DNA of 62,981 nt from Streptomyces sp. col6 (GTDB lineage: Bacteria > Actinomycetota > Actinomycetes > Streptomycetales > Streptomycetaceae): contig NZ_RDBL01000006.1 of assembly GCF_008042035.1 (NCBI RefSeq), positions 674,238 through 737,218 of the forward strand, in the 5' to 3' direction. Shown piece by piece: positions 45,682 to 55,000 of the stretch. The notes below the pieces were generated by a model that saw nothing but the letters and a program-made list of their open reading frames with translations, made no database searches and was not told the DNA's origin. The translations under genes were made by a program, and so were the position numbers. Each line of letters opens with the position of its first letter. Within the stretch, counting starts at the first letter, position 1.

Positions 45682-46212
45682 TCAGCCCGCCGGGGCCGTC
45701 TGGTGCATGGCCTGCCGGGCCGCCAGCGCCGCGTTGAACCGGGTGAGCAGCGCGCAGAACGTGTCCCGCTCCTCCTCGCTCCACCCGTCCGTCACCTGCG
45801 ACATCAACTCCCGCCGCGAGCTGCGTACCTCGTCCAGCCGGGCCTGCCCGCGCGGGGAGAGCTGGAGCACGACCGCGCGCCCGTCCTCCGGGTGCGAGGT
45901 CCGTTTCACCAGACCGGTGTCCACCAGCGGCGCGACCTGCCGGGTCACCGTGGAGGAGTCGATCCCCATCCCGGCGGCCAGCGCCTTGACGCCCATCGGC
46001 CCTTCCCGGTCGAGCCGGTTCAGCAGCAGATACGCCGCCCGGTCCATCGAGTTGCGCACCTGGCCCACCCCGCCGAGGCGGGTCTGCTCGGCCCGGCGGG
46101 CGAAGACGGCCACCTGATGCTGGAGGCTGTCGAGAAGGTGGTCGGGACCCGGGTTTTCCGGGGCGGCGCCCCCGGATGGAGACGAGGCAGTCGTCATGTC
46201 CTGAGGGGGCAT
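45682..46212 (-). CDS. MarR-family transcriptional regulator
   Basis: About 176 aa winged-helix regulator: SMDRAAYLLLNRLDREGPMGVKALAAGMGIDSSTVTRQVAPLVDTGLVKRTSHPEDGRAV... is the typical recognition helix and beta-wing (D-x-R-x-x). C-terminal dimerisation helix follows. Two in-frame starts: ATG 46212 with GAAGAGAG at a suitable distance, or ATG 46197. Divergent from ilvA. Effector unknown. Confidence 0.88.
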   Translation of the reverse strand: MPPQDMTTASSPSGGAAPENPGPDHLLDSLQHQVAVFARRAEQTRLGGVGQVRNSMDRAAYLLLNRLDREGPMGVKALAAGMGIDSSTVTRQVAPLVDTGLVKRTSHPEDGRAVVLQLSPRGQARLDEVRSSRRELMSQVTDGWSEEERDTFCALLTRFNAALAARQAMHQTAPAG

Positions 46213-46368
46213 GGCCGGGGGCTCTCTTCGTGCGGTGTCGGATGGGTGGGGGACAGAGTACGCGGCCCCGGGGCAACGCGTACCAGTGCTGCACAAACCT
46301 GCGGACATCGGCGCAGGACGGCCCCGCAAGCGGCGGCCGGAGCCCCTGCGAGCTGCAAGACTTACGGT

Positions 46369-47598
46369 ATGAACTTCCCGTCGCCCGGCAGCTTTCCTCC
46401 CGTGATCCTCGACGACGTACGGGGGGCGCAGAAGATGCTCTCCGGGGTCTCCAGGGTCACCCCGCTGGAGGGCAGCCGTCACCTCTCCGGCCTGGTGGGC
46501 GCTCCGGTCCTGTTCAAGTGCGAGAACCTGCAGCGGACCGGCTCGTTCAAACTGCGGGGCGCCTACGTACGCATCTCGGGACTCACCCCGGTCGAACGCG
46601 CCGCCGGCGTCGTGGCCGCGAGTGCCGGAAACCATGCGCAGGGTGTCGCCCTCGCGTCTGCGCTCCTCGGCGTACGCGCCACGGTCTTCATGCCGGTCGG
46701 GGCGCCGCTGCCGAAGGTCGCCGCGACCCGGGAGTACGGCGCGCGCGTGCGGCTGCACGGCACCGTCGTCGACGAGACCCTGGCCGCCGCGCAGGAGTAC
46801 GCGCGTGAGACCGGCGCGGTCTTCATCCACCCCTTCGACCACGCCGACATCATCGCCGGACAGGGCACGGTCGGCCTGGAGATCCTGGAGCAGTGCCCCG
46901 AGGTCCGCACGATCGTCGTCGGGGTCGGCGGCGGCGGGCTCGCGGCCGGTGTCGCGGTCGCGGTCAAGGCGGTCCGGCCCGACGTGCGGATCATCGGTGT
47001 GCAGGCGGCCGGCGCCGCCTGCTACCCGCCGTCCCTGGCGGCCGACCGCCCCGTCTCCCTCGGCACGCTCCAGACCATGGCGGACGGCATCAAGGTCGGA
47101 CGCCCCGGCGACGTGCCGTTCGCCCTGGTCAGGGACCTGGTCGACGAGGTGCGTACGGTCTCCGAGGACGAGCTGTCCAGTGCCCTGCTGCTCTGCCTGG
47201 AGCGGGCCAAGATGGTCGTCGAACCCGCCGGGGCGAGCCCGGTCGCCGCGCTGCTCAGCGACCCCAAGTCCTTCCACGGGCCCGTGGTCGCCCTGCTCTC
47301 CGGCGGCAATGTGGACCCGCTGCTGATGCAGCGCATCCTCACCCACGGCATGGCGGCGGCCGGCCGCTACCTCAGCCTCAGGCTGCGCCTCACGGACCGG
47401 CCCGGCGCGCTGGCCACGATGCTGGGAGTGCTGTCGGTGGCCGACGCCAACGTCCTCGACATCAGCCATGCCCGTACCGACCCCAGGCTCGGCCTCACCG
47501 AGGCGGAGGTCGAACTGCAGCTGGAGACCAAGGGCCCCGAGCACTGCGACGACGTGAGGACGGCGCTGCGCGACGCGGGATATCTGGTGATGGGCTGA
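46369..47598 (+). CDS. ilvA: threonine ammonia-lyase (biosynthetic/catabolic threonine deaminase)
   Basis: 409 aa PLP enzyme: RTGSFKLRGAY with PLP Lys61, SAGNHAQGVA, the GVGGGGLAAG phosphate cup and a C-terminal ACT domain from about 330 (LSLRLRLTDRPGALATMLGVL). Deaminates threonine to 2-oxobutyrate, precursor of isoleucine and, via propionyl-CoA, of methylmalonyl units. Size and single ACT domain resemble TdcB/IlvA of actinobacteria. ATG 46369. Confidence 0.93.
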   Translation: MNFPSPGSFPPVILDDVRGAQKMLSGVSRVTPLEGSRHLSGLVGAPVLFKCENLQRTGSFKLRGAYVRISGLTPVERAAGVVAASAGNHAQGVALASALLGVRATVFMPVGAPLPKVAATREYGARVRLHGTVVDETLAAAQEYARETGAVFIHPFDHADIIAGQGTVGLEILEQCPEVRTIVVGVGGGGLAAGVAVAVKAVRPDVRIIGVQAAGAACYPPSLAADRPVSLGTLQTMADGIKVGRPGDVPFALVRDLVDEVRTVSEDELSSALLLCLERAKMVVEPAGASPVAALLSDPKSFHGPVVALLSGGNVDPLLMQRILTHGMAAAGRYLSLRLRLTDRPGALATMLGVLSVADANVLDISHARTDPRLGLTEAEVELQLETKGPEHCDDVRTALRDAGYLVMG

Positions 47599-47701
47599 CA
47601 CGTATGCCCCGGCTTGTGTGTTCATCGGGCACGGAGCCTCCGGTCTCCCTAGGATCTGGGGTCTGAGAGGTAGCCACCCGAATGCACTGGGGGAATCCCA
47701 T

Positions 47702-48688
47702 ATGCCAGGCGCCATCTACGCCGAAGGGCTCGTGAAGACCTTCGGGGACGTCACTGCACTCGGCGGTGTCGACCTCGACGTGCCGGAAGGCACCGTCCTC
47801 GGCCTCCTCGGACCCAACGGGGCCGGCAAGACGACCGCGGTCCGCGTCCTGACGACGCTGCTCAGGCCCGACAGCGGCAGGGCCTTCGTCGCCGGGATCG
47901 ACGTACTGAAGAATCCCAACGAGGTGCGGCGCTCGATCGGGCTCTCCGGTCAGTTCGCCGCCGTCGACGAATACCTCACCGGCCGCGAGAACCTGCGCAT
48001 GGTCGGCCAGCTCTACCAGATGAGCGGGCGCGCGGCGAAGGTACGGGCGGGCGAACTGCTGGAGCGGTTCAACCTGGCCGACGCGGCGGACCGGCCCGCC
48101 AAGACGTACTCCGGGGGCATGCGCCGCCGCCTCGACCTGGCGGCCGCGCTCGTCGTCTCCCCGCCGGTCATGTTCATGGACGAGCCGACGACCGGCCTCG
48201 ACCCGCGCAACCGGCAGCAGCTCTGGGAGGTCATCGAGGAGCTGGTCGCCGGCGGTACGACGCTGCTGCTGACCACGCAGTACCTGGAGGAGGCCGATCA
48301 CCTCGCCCACGACATCTGCGTGATCGACCACGGCCGGGTCATCGCCCGCGGCACCTCCGACCAGCTCAAGGCCCGCACCGGCGGCGAGCGCGTCGAGGTC
48401 GTGGTGCACGACCCCGAGCAGATCGAACCGGCCCGCACCGTCCTCACCCGCCTCGGCAAGGGCGAGACCGCCGTGCTGCCGCACATGCGCAAGCTGACCG
48501 TCCCGGTCGACGGCGGCGCCAAGCTGCTCGCCGAGGTCATCCGCGACCTCGACGCCCAGGGCGTGGAGATCGACGACATCGGACTGCGCCGCCCCACCCT
48601 CGACGACGTGTTCATCTCCCTGACCGGGCACGCCGCCGAGCAGGAGAAGAACGAAGCCGAGACCCCCGAACCGGAGACGGAGAAATGA
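47702..48688 (+). CDS. ABC transporter ATP-binding protein (DrrA-like)
   Basis: 328 aa. Walker A GPNGAGKTT, Q-loop, signature YSGGMRRRLDLAAALV, Walker B MFMDEPTTGLD, and the DrrA C-terminal domain with RRPTLDDVFISLTG. This class powers drug and antibiotic export. An in-frame ATG at 47702 precedes the conserved start IYAEGLVKTFG. It overlaps the permease gene by 4 bp (ATGA). Confidence 0.92.
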   Translation: MPGAIYAEGLVKTFGDVTALGGVDLDVPEGTVLGLLGPNGAGKTTAVRVLTTLLRPDSGRAFVAGIDVLKNPNEVRRSIGLSGQFAAVDEYLTGRENLRMVGQLYQMSGRAAKVRAGELLERFNLADAADRPAKTYSGGMRRRLDLAAALVVSPPVMFMDEPTTGLDPRNRQQLWEVIEELVAGGTTLLLTTQYLEEADHLAHDICVIDHGRVIARGTSDQLKARTGGERVEVVVHDPEQIEPARTVLTRLGKGETAVLPHMRKLTVPVDGGAKLLAEVIRDLDAQGVEIDDIGLRRPTLDDVFISLTGHAAEQEKNEAETPEPETEK

Positions 48689-49551
48689 GCGCCCTCACCG
48701 AAACCGCCCGCACGGGCGCCCCACGGCCGGGCGGCGGCATCGGCCAGTCGGTCCGTGACTCGCTGGTCATCGGCCGGCGCAACCTCATCCGCATGACCCG
48801 GATCCCCGAGATGATCCTCTTCGGGATCATCCAGCCGGTCATGTTCGTGGTGCTGTTCACGTACGTCTTCGGCGGCTCGATCGCCATCCCGGGCGCGGGC
48901 GTCAGCGCGAGCGCCTACAAGGAATTCCTGATGGCCGGCATCTTCGCGCAGACCGTCACCTTCGCCACCGCGGGGGCCGGCGCCGGAATCGCCGACGACA
49001 TGCACAAGGGCCTCATCGACCGGTTCCGGTCGCTGCCCATGGCGCGGGGCGCCGTGCTGACCGGGCGGACCCTGGCCGACCTGGTGCAGACCGCCGTCAC
49101 GCTGGCGGTCCTCGCGGGCGTCGCCCTGCTGGTCGGCTGGCGCACCCACGAGAACATCGGCAAGGTGCTCGGGGGCTTCGGTCTGCTCCTGCTGCTCGGC
49201 TACGCGTTCACCTGGATCGGCGCGCTGATCGGCCTGACCGTCCGCACCCCGGAGGCCGCCACCTCGGGCGGCCTGATCTGGCTCTTCCCGCTGACGTTCA
49301 TCTCGAACGCCTTCGTGCCGGTCAACGGCATGCCGACGTTCCTGCAGTACGTCGCCGAGTGGAACCCCTTCAGTGCCACGGTGGCGGCGGCCCGCGAGCT
49401 GTTCGGCAACACGATCCCCGGCGTCCCGAAGTCCGTGACGGGCGCCTGGCCGATGGAGCACCCCGTCTGGGCCTCGCTGATCTGGTCCGTGCTGATCATC
49501 CTGGTCTTCCGGACCCTGGCCGTACGCAAGTACCGCTCGGTCTCCGCCTGA
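48685..49551 (+). CDS. ABC-2 type permease (DrrB-like)
   Basis: 288 aa with six TM helices (about 48-70, 84-106, 131-160, 166-190, 196-218, 258-280) and the ABC-2 segment MARGAVLTGRTLADL. It couples to the ATPase just upstream. Such DrrAB pairs give self-resistance or export of secondary metabolites; no biosynthetic cluster is adjacent, so a housekeeping drug exporter is likely. Confidence 0.92.
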   Translation: MSALTETARTGAPRPGGGIGQSVRDSLVIGRRNLIRMTRIPEMILFGIIQPVMFVVLFTYVFGGSIAIPGAGVSASAYKEFLMAGIFAQTVTFATAGAGAGIADDMHKGLIDRFRSLPMARGAVLTGRTLADLVQTAVTLAVLAGVALLVGWRTHENIGKVLGGFGLLLLLGYAFTWIGALIGLTVRTPEAATSGGLIWLFPLTFISNAFVPVNGMPTFLQYVAEWNPFSATVAAARELFGNTIPGVPKSVTGAWPMEHPVWASLIWSVLIILVFRTLAVRKYRSVSA

Positions 49552-49569
49552 GGGACCCCGGACACGCGA

Positions 49570-49598
49570 GAGCCCCGGCCGCACCGCGGCCGGGGCTC
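49570..49598. terminator. bidirectional terminator hairpin
   Basis: A perfect 13-bp inverted repeat with a 3-nt loop between convergent drrB-like and greA genes. Confidence 0.72.
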
Positions 49599-49617
49599 CC
49601 TGCGTCGGACCTGCGGG

Positions 49618-50115
49618 TCAGCCGGAGTACGGCTTCGCCGAAAGGATCTTGACCGTGGCGGTCTTGCCGTTCGGCAGCTCGTAGTCGGCGTTCTCGCCCA
49701 TCTTCTTGCCGTTCACGCCCACGCCGAGCGGCGACTGCGGCGAGTACGTCTCGATGTCCGCGCTCGCGTACTCGCGGGAGGCCAGCAGGAAGGTCATCGT
49801 GTCGTCCTCGTCGCCGTCGAAGGCGATCGTCACGACCATGCCGGGCTCGACCACGCCGTCGTCGGCCGGCGCCTCGCCGACCTTCGCGTGTTCGAGGAGC
49901 TGGGTCAGCTGGCGCACCCGGAGCTCCATCTTGCCCTGCTCCTCCTTGGCCGCGTGGTACCCGCCGTTCTCACGCAGGTCCCCCTCCTCACGGGCCGCCG
50001 CGATCTTGACGGCGATCTCCGTGCGCGCGGGACCAGACAGGTACTCCAGCTCGGCCTTGAGCTGGTTGTACGCCTCCTGCGTGAGCCAGGTGACGTTTTC
50101 GCTGGTCTGGGTCAC
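49618..50115 (-). CDS. greA: transcription elongation factor GreA
   Basis: Rescues stalled RNA polymerase by stimulating transcript cleavage. 165 aa: N-terminal coiled coil (WLTQEAYNQLKAELEYL, AAAREEGDLRENGGYHAAKEEQG with the acidic tip), then the FKBP-like C-terminal domain with SPLGVGVNGKKMGE. GTG 50115 with AGGAG 8 nt upstream; a longer frame to 50196 has no ribosome site. Confidence 0.95.
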   Translation of the reverse strand: MTQTSENVTWLTQEAYNQLKAELEYLSGPARTEIAVKIAAAREEGDLRENGGYHAAKEEQGKMELRVRQLTQLLEHAKVGEAPADDGVVEPGMVVTIAFDGDEDDTMTFLLASREYASADIETYSPQSPLGVGVNGKKMGENADYELPNGKTATVKILSAKPYSG

Positions 50116-50299
50116 AGGGTGCTCCTCGTCGGTACTGGTGAATACAAAGCAACGCCCTACCCGGAAGCATGCGCTCCTTCGGGTGGGCGAAACCACGAGC
50201 CTAACAATTCGCCGGGAAAAGGGGGAGAAGGTTAAAGTCCCGACCGAGGAAAGCGCAGGTCGGAGCCCGTCAACTGGGGTTACGACGGGCGCGCTGCGG

Positions 50300-50716
50300 T
50301 CAACTCGACGCCCCGCCGTCGTCCGTGCAGCCCAGCAGCTCGACGGCGGTCGCCCGGGACGTCGTGCGCAGGGTCAGGATCTCGTCGATCCGGCCGGTGT
50401 CCCCGTCGAAGCGGAAGTCCTTGCGGGCGACGTCCGTACCGTCCTCCCGCTGCGCGCGCAGCGTGCAGTAGCCCTTGGCGTCCGTGTCCTTGCGGACTTC
50501 CAGATGCACCTGGACCTGCTCGTCCGAGACCACCTTGAACTTGATCACCTCGGCGCTCAGGCCCTGCCCGGCCACATAGCCGTACCCGATCCAGCCGATC
50601 ACGCCCAGCAGGACGACGCCGAGCACCGCGCCGATGATCTTGAGCTTGCGGTCCGCCCGCTGGTCCGCGCGGCGGCCGTAGCGGTTCTCGGGAAGCGCCT
50701 CGCGCACCGCCGTCAT
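50300..50716 (-). CDS. DUF4307 single-TM protein
   Basis: 138 aa: basic N-terminus RYGRRADQRADRKLKII, one TM at about 28-50 (AVLGVVLLGVIGWIGYGYVA), and an extracytoplasmic beta-rich domain with two conserved Cys (KGYCTLRA, ELLGCT) that could form a disulfide. This is the DUF4307 family, often next to mca in Streptomyces and unknown in function. ATG 50716 follows GGAGGAACG. Divergent from mca. Confidence 0.85.
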   Translation of the reverse strand: MTAVREALPENRYGRRADQRADRKLKIIGAVLGVVLLGVIGWIGYGYVAGQGLSAEVIKFKVVSDEQVQVHLEVRKDTDAKGYCTLRAQREDGTDVARKDFRFDGDTGRIDEILTLRTTSRATAVELLGCTDDGGASS

Positions 50717-50743
50717 GATCGTTCCTCCCGTGCCGGGGATCGA

Positions 50744-50769
50744 GGAATTTTCCACCCCCCGGTTCGGTC
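50744..50769 (+). promoter_or_regulatory. SigR-type promoter candidate of mca
   Basis: GGAAT at 50744-50748, exactly 18 nt, then GTC. It differs from the SigR consensus GGGAAT-N18-GTT by one base in each box. mca is a known SigR target in S. coelicolor. Confidence 0.55.
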
Positions 50770-50813
50770 ACTATAGAAGTTGCACAATGCGACCAGTGAC
50801 TGAGGATCGAGTC

Positions 50814-51695
50814 TTGACTGAGCAGCTTCGACTGATGGCCGTACACGCTCACCCCGACGACGAGTCGAGCAAGGGCGCGGCCACCATGGCCAAGTATGTG
50901 TCCGAGGGGGTGGACGTGCTGGTCGTGACCTGCACGGGGGGCGAGCGCGGCTCCATCCTCAACCCGAAACTCCAGGGTGACGCGTACATCGAGGAGAACA
51001 TCCACGAGGTGCGCCGGAAGGAGATGGACGAGGCCCGGGAGATCCTGGGCGTCAAGCAGGAGTGGCTCGGCTTCGTCGACTCCGGCCTGCCCGAGGGCGA
51101 CCCGCTGCCGCCGCTGCCCGAGGGCTGCTTCGCGCTGGAGGACGAGACCGTCGCGGCGGGCCGCCTCGTCGCGAAGATCCGCGCGTTCCGGCCGCAGGTC
51201 ATCACCACGTACGACGAGAACGGGGGCTACCCGCACCCCGACCACATCATGACCCACACCATCTCGATGATCGCCTTCGAGGGCGCGGCGGACACCGAGA
51301 AGTTCCCCGAGGCGGAGTTCGGCCCCGCCTGGGCGCCGCAGAAGCTCTACTACAACCAGGGCTTCAACCGGCCGCGCACCGTCGCCCTGCACGAGGCGCT
51401 GCTCGCCCGCGGCCTGGAGTCGCCGTACGGGGACTGGCTGGAGCGCTGGAAGGAGTTCGAGCGCGCCGAGCGCACGCTGACCACGCACGTTCCGTGCGCG
51501 GACTTCTTCGAGATCCGCGACAAGGCGCTGATCGCGCACGCCACGCAGATCGATCCGGACGGCGGCTGGTTCCGCGTTCCGATGGACGTCCAGCGGGAGG
51601 TCTGGCCGACCGAGGAGTACGAGCTGGCGAAGTCTCTCGTCGATACCTCCCTCCCCGAGAGCGACCTCTTCGCGGGCATCCGCGACAATGCCTGA
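50814..51695 (+). CDS. mca: mycothiol S-conjugate amidase
   Basis: Hydrolyses mycothiol conjugates of electrophiles, releasing the mercapturic acid for export. 293 aa from TTG 50814 (family N-terminus LRLMAVHAHPDDES). Zinc ligands His13 and Asp16 in HAHPDDES and His in YPHPDHIM. The closely related MshB deacetylase is less likely: the C-terminal part (SPYGDWLERWKEFERAE) is Mca-like. Overlaps the following gene by 8 bp. Confidence 0.93.
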   Translation: MTEQLRLMAVHAHPDDESSKGAATMAKYVSEGVDVLVVTCTGGERGSILNPKLQGDAYIEENIHEVRRKEMDEAREILGVKQEWLGFVDSGLPEGDPLPPLPEGCFALEDETVAAGRLVAKIRAFRPQVITTYDENGGYPHPDHIMTHTISMIAFEGAADTEKFPEAEFGPAWAPQKLYYNQGFNRPRTVALHEALLARGLESPYGDWLERWKEFERAERTLTTHVPCADFFEIRDKALIAHATQIDPDGGWFRVPMDVQREVWPTEEYELAKSLVDTSLPESDLFAGIRDNA

Positions 51696-51942
51696 TATGT
51701 ACGCGACTCAGGCACTGACGAACCTCGTCCCGCTCGCCGCCGAGGAACTCGACAAGAACAAGGTGACCCCCGGGGTCCTCGGCTTCATCGTCTTCGCGGC
51801 GCTCGCCGTGGGCGTGTGGGCGCTGATGAAGTCGATGAACCGGCACATGGGGCGGGTGAACTTCGAGGAGCGGCCGGCCGAGGGGCCGGCGGAGCCGGCG
51901 TCGGAGGAGTCGGCGGAACCGGTCTCCGCCAAGCGGAAGTAG
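51688..51942 (+). CDS. small membrane protein downstream of mca
   Basis: 84 aa. One TM helix at about 30-48 (LGFIVFAALAVGVWALM) preceded by a polar N-terminus and followed by a charged, Ala/Glu/Pro-rich cytoplasmic tail. The first codons overlap the end of mca, so the genes are co-transcribed. A conserved actinobacterial neighbour of mca; function unknown. Confidence 0.82.
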   Translation: MPDMYATQALTNLVPLAAEELDKNKVTPGVLGFIVFAALAVGVWALMKSMNRHMGRVNFEERPAEGPAEPASEESAEPVSAKRK

Positions 51943-51949
51943 TACGGCG

Positions 51950-51977
51950 GGGCGGGGCGCTCGGGTGCGCCCCGCCC
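51950..51977 (+). terminator. terminator after the mca operon
   Basis: 11-bp GC arms with a 6-nt loop, 8 bp after the stop codon. Confidence 0.6.
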
Positions 51978-51980
51978 TTG

Positions 51981-52008
51981 ATGCCCTCAATCGCCGGGCG
52001 GGCTGGAT
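51981..52008. repeat. dispersed GC-rich repeat, degenerate copy 5
   Basis: Contains CCCTCAATCGCCGGGCGGGCTGGA, a diverged end of the same repeat, between the mca operon and the STAND ATPase gene. Confidence 0.45.
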
Positions 52009-52057
52009 GGTGGCCGGTCCGGGATTGCTCGTGCGGCCCGGTGCAGTGCGGGTCCGG

Positions 52058-55000
52058 TCAGATCGTCACGCCCATGATCTCCCGGGTCCGGCGGGACGGG
52101 ATCAGGCCCAGGGTCCAGGCCTGCCAGCCCGTTTCCAGGTCCGTGCCCCGGTCCAGGATCACGCGGTACGTGTCCGCGCACTCGGTCACCTTGGGGTCCC
52201 GGGACGGGTGGGAGGCGGCGCGGAGGTCGGCCAGTTCCTGCTGCGCGACCACCGTGCCCACCTCGATCCCGCCGGGCGAGGCGTACGGCAGCAGCGTGCA
52301 GCGCAGGAAGCGCGCCCAGTCCGCGCCGCGCGCGTCGCCGTACGACTCGAACAGCCCGGCTGCCTCGCCGCACAGCTCCAGGGCTTGGGGCGCCCGCTGG
52401 TTGCCCGCGTCGATCAGCGCGAGGTCCAGGCAGGTCCACGCCTCGCCGTGAGCCACCCCGATGCGCCGGAAGTCCGCCCGCGCGTCGACGAGCAACTGGC
52501 GGGCGAACCCCGAATTGCGCAGGTTGCCCGTCTGCGCGGCGCGCTGGTCGCGGGTGACGCGCCCCGAGTGGTGCCGGGCGCACGCGAGACCGTAGACGTC
52601 GCGCATCCGCGAGAACATCGTGCGGGCCCGCTCCAGCTGACGTACGGCCTCCACGGTGTCGCCCGACTCCTCCAGCGCCTGGCCCAGGTAGTACCGGGTC
52701 CAGGCCTCGCCGCGCGCGTCCTCGTTGTCGCGGTGGCGGGCCAGGGCGGCGGTCAGCTGCTCGACGGCCGCGCCCGGTTCCCCGTCCAGCAGCCGGGCGC
52801 GCGCCAGCTGGGTCGTCGCCCACGCCACGCCCCGCTCGTCCCGGGTCCGTCCGTACAGGTCGAGGGCGGCGCGCAGGGCCGTGTCGGCCTGCGCCACCTC
52901 ACCCAGGCGCAGCCGCACCTGGCCCAGCTGGAACCGCGTCCACGCCTCGCCGTGCAGCGACTCGCCCTCGCGGTGCAGGTCGAGGGCGGTGTCCAGCAGG
53001 GCCACCGCCTCGGCCGGATTGCCCCGGTCGCGCTCGACGGCGGCCAGCGCGTGCATCGACCAGGCCCGGTCCTCGTCCTGCCCGGCGGCGGACTGGAGGT
53101 CCATCGCCTCGCGCAGCCGGGCCGCGGCCTCGGTGAGGTTGCCCTGGTGGTGCAGGGTGATCCCGAGTGAGCACAGCGCCAGCGCCGTACCGGCGTCGTT
53201 CTGCGCCTCGCGGTAGAGCCCCACGACGGAGGAAAGCGTCGTCCGCGCCTTGTCCAGCTCACCGAGCTGACGGGCCGCGATCCCCGTACGCCACCGCACC
53301 GAGCGTTCGAGGAGCCCCTGGTCGACCGCCTGGCTCAGCTCGCTTATCTCGCCCAGCCGGTAGAGGTCGCCGCGCAGCAGGCAGTAGTCGCACAGCGCGC
53401 CGAGCAGGGCGAGCACCGCGGCCTGGTCGACGCCCTCGGCGTGCCGCAGCGCGGAGGTGATGAAGCTCGACTCGTCGTCCAGCCAGCGCAGGGCCGCGTC
53501 CAGCGAGCTGAAGCCGTGCGAGCCGAACTGTCCGGCCCGGGTGGACATCTTGCCGTCGACCATCCGGATCACCGCGCCGGCCAGCTCCGCGTAGTTCGCG
53601 ATGAGCCGTTCCTGCGCCGCCGCGCGCTCGGCCGGCTCCTCCTCGTCGAGCAGCCGGGCCAGGGCGAAGGCGCGTACGAGGTCGTGCAGCCGGTAGCGGG
53701 AGCCGCGTACGTGGTCGATCAGCCCGGCCCCGGACAGGGCCGTCAGCAGCCGGCCGGCCTCCTGCTCGTCGGCGGAGAGCAGGGCCGCCGCGGCCGCCGC
53801 GCCCAGGCTCGCCCGGCCGGCCAGCGCCAGGCGCCGCAGCAGCCGCCTGGCCTGCTCGGACTGGTCGGTGTAGCGCAGCCACAGGGCGCGCTCGACGGGC
53901 GGCACCGGACCGTACGCGGCGAGATCGGCGGCCAGCACGTCCGCCGTACGCGCTCCGAGCGAGGAGCCGGCGATCCGCAGCGCCAGCGGCAGCCCGCCGC
54001 ACAGCTCGGTGATCGCCTCGCTCGACGGATAGTCGTACGGACCGGGCTCGGCCTCCTGCGACACCGCGCGCAGCAGCTCCTCCGCGCCGCCCGGTTCGAG
54101 CGCCCCGACCTCCAGCCGGTGCACCCAGGCGGGCAGCGAAGCGGGCAGGTCGAGGGGTTCGCGGGCGGTGACCAGGACCAGGCTGTCGGAGCGCTCCGGG
54201 ATCAGCGTGGCGACCTGCTCCGCGTCGCGGGCGTCGTCGAGGACGATGGTCACGGCGGTGCCGGTCAGATGCTGGTGGTACAACTCGCTGAGCCGGCGCA
54301 CCTGCTGCTCGGCGGACGCGCTGTCCCGGAACAGCAGCTGCTCGCGGGGCGCGCCGAGACGGTTCAGCAGATGCAGGAGCGCGTCCCGGGTCGGCAGCGG
54401 GGCCTCGCCCTCCGCCCCTCCCCGCAGGTCTACCACGCAGGCGCCCTTGAACTGGTCCTTCAGCTCGTGCGCCGCCCGCACCGCGAGCGTGGTGCGCCCG
54501 GCGCCCGGGGGCCCGTGCAGCACGACGACGGTCGGCTTCGTCTCCGTCGAGGCACGGGCCGCGTGCACCCACTGGCCGATGCGCGCGAGTTCGCCCCGCC
54601 GCCCCGCGAACAGCCCGTCGGCCGCCGGGAGATGCCCGAACGACTGCTCCAGGAGCGAGCGCATCCGGGCGGCCGCGCTGCGGTCCCCGCCGCGCAGCGG
54701 GGTGCGCGCCTTGGCGGCGGCCTTCTTCGCCGGGGCGCGGGTGGTCGCGGCGAGCATCCGCTGCTGATCGAGGAACGGCCGTATGCCCCGCACGTCGAGG
54801 GCCGCGAGCCACTGGAGCCGCAGCTGCTCCGGCCCACCGGGCGCGTCCGGCGCCTCCGGCCGCCGCGACGCGGTCGCCCTGGCCACGGTGGCGGTGGCCC
54901 CCGCGACGGCCACGACGGCCCCCGCCCCGAGCGCGAGCCCGGACGCCGTACCGAACGCCACGTCGGCGCCGAACGCCGCGGCGGCGGCGACCCCGGTCAC

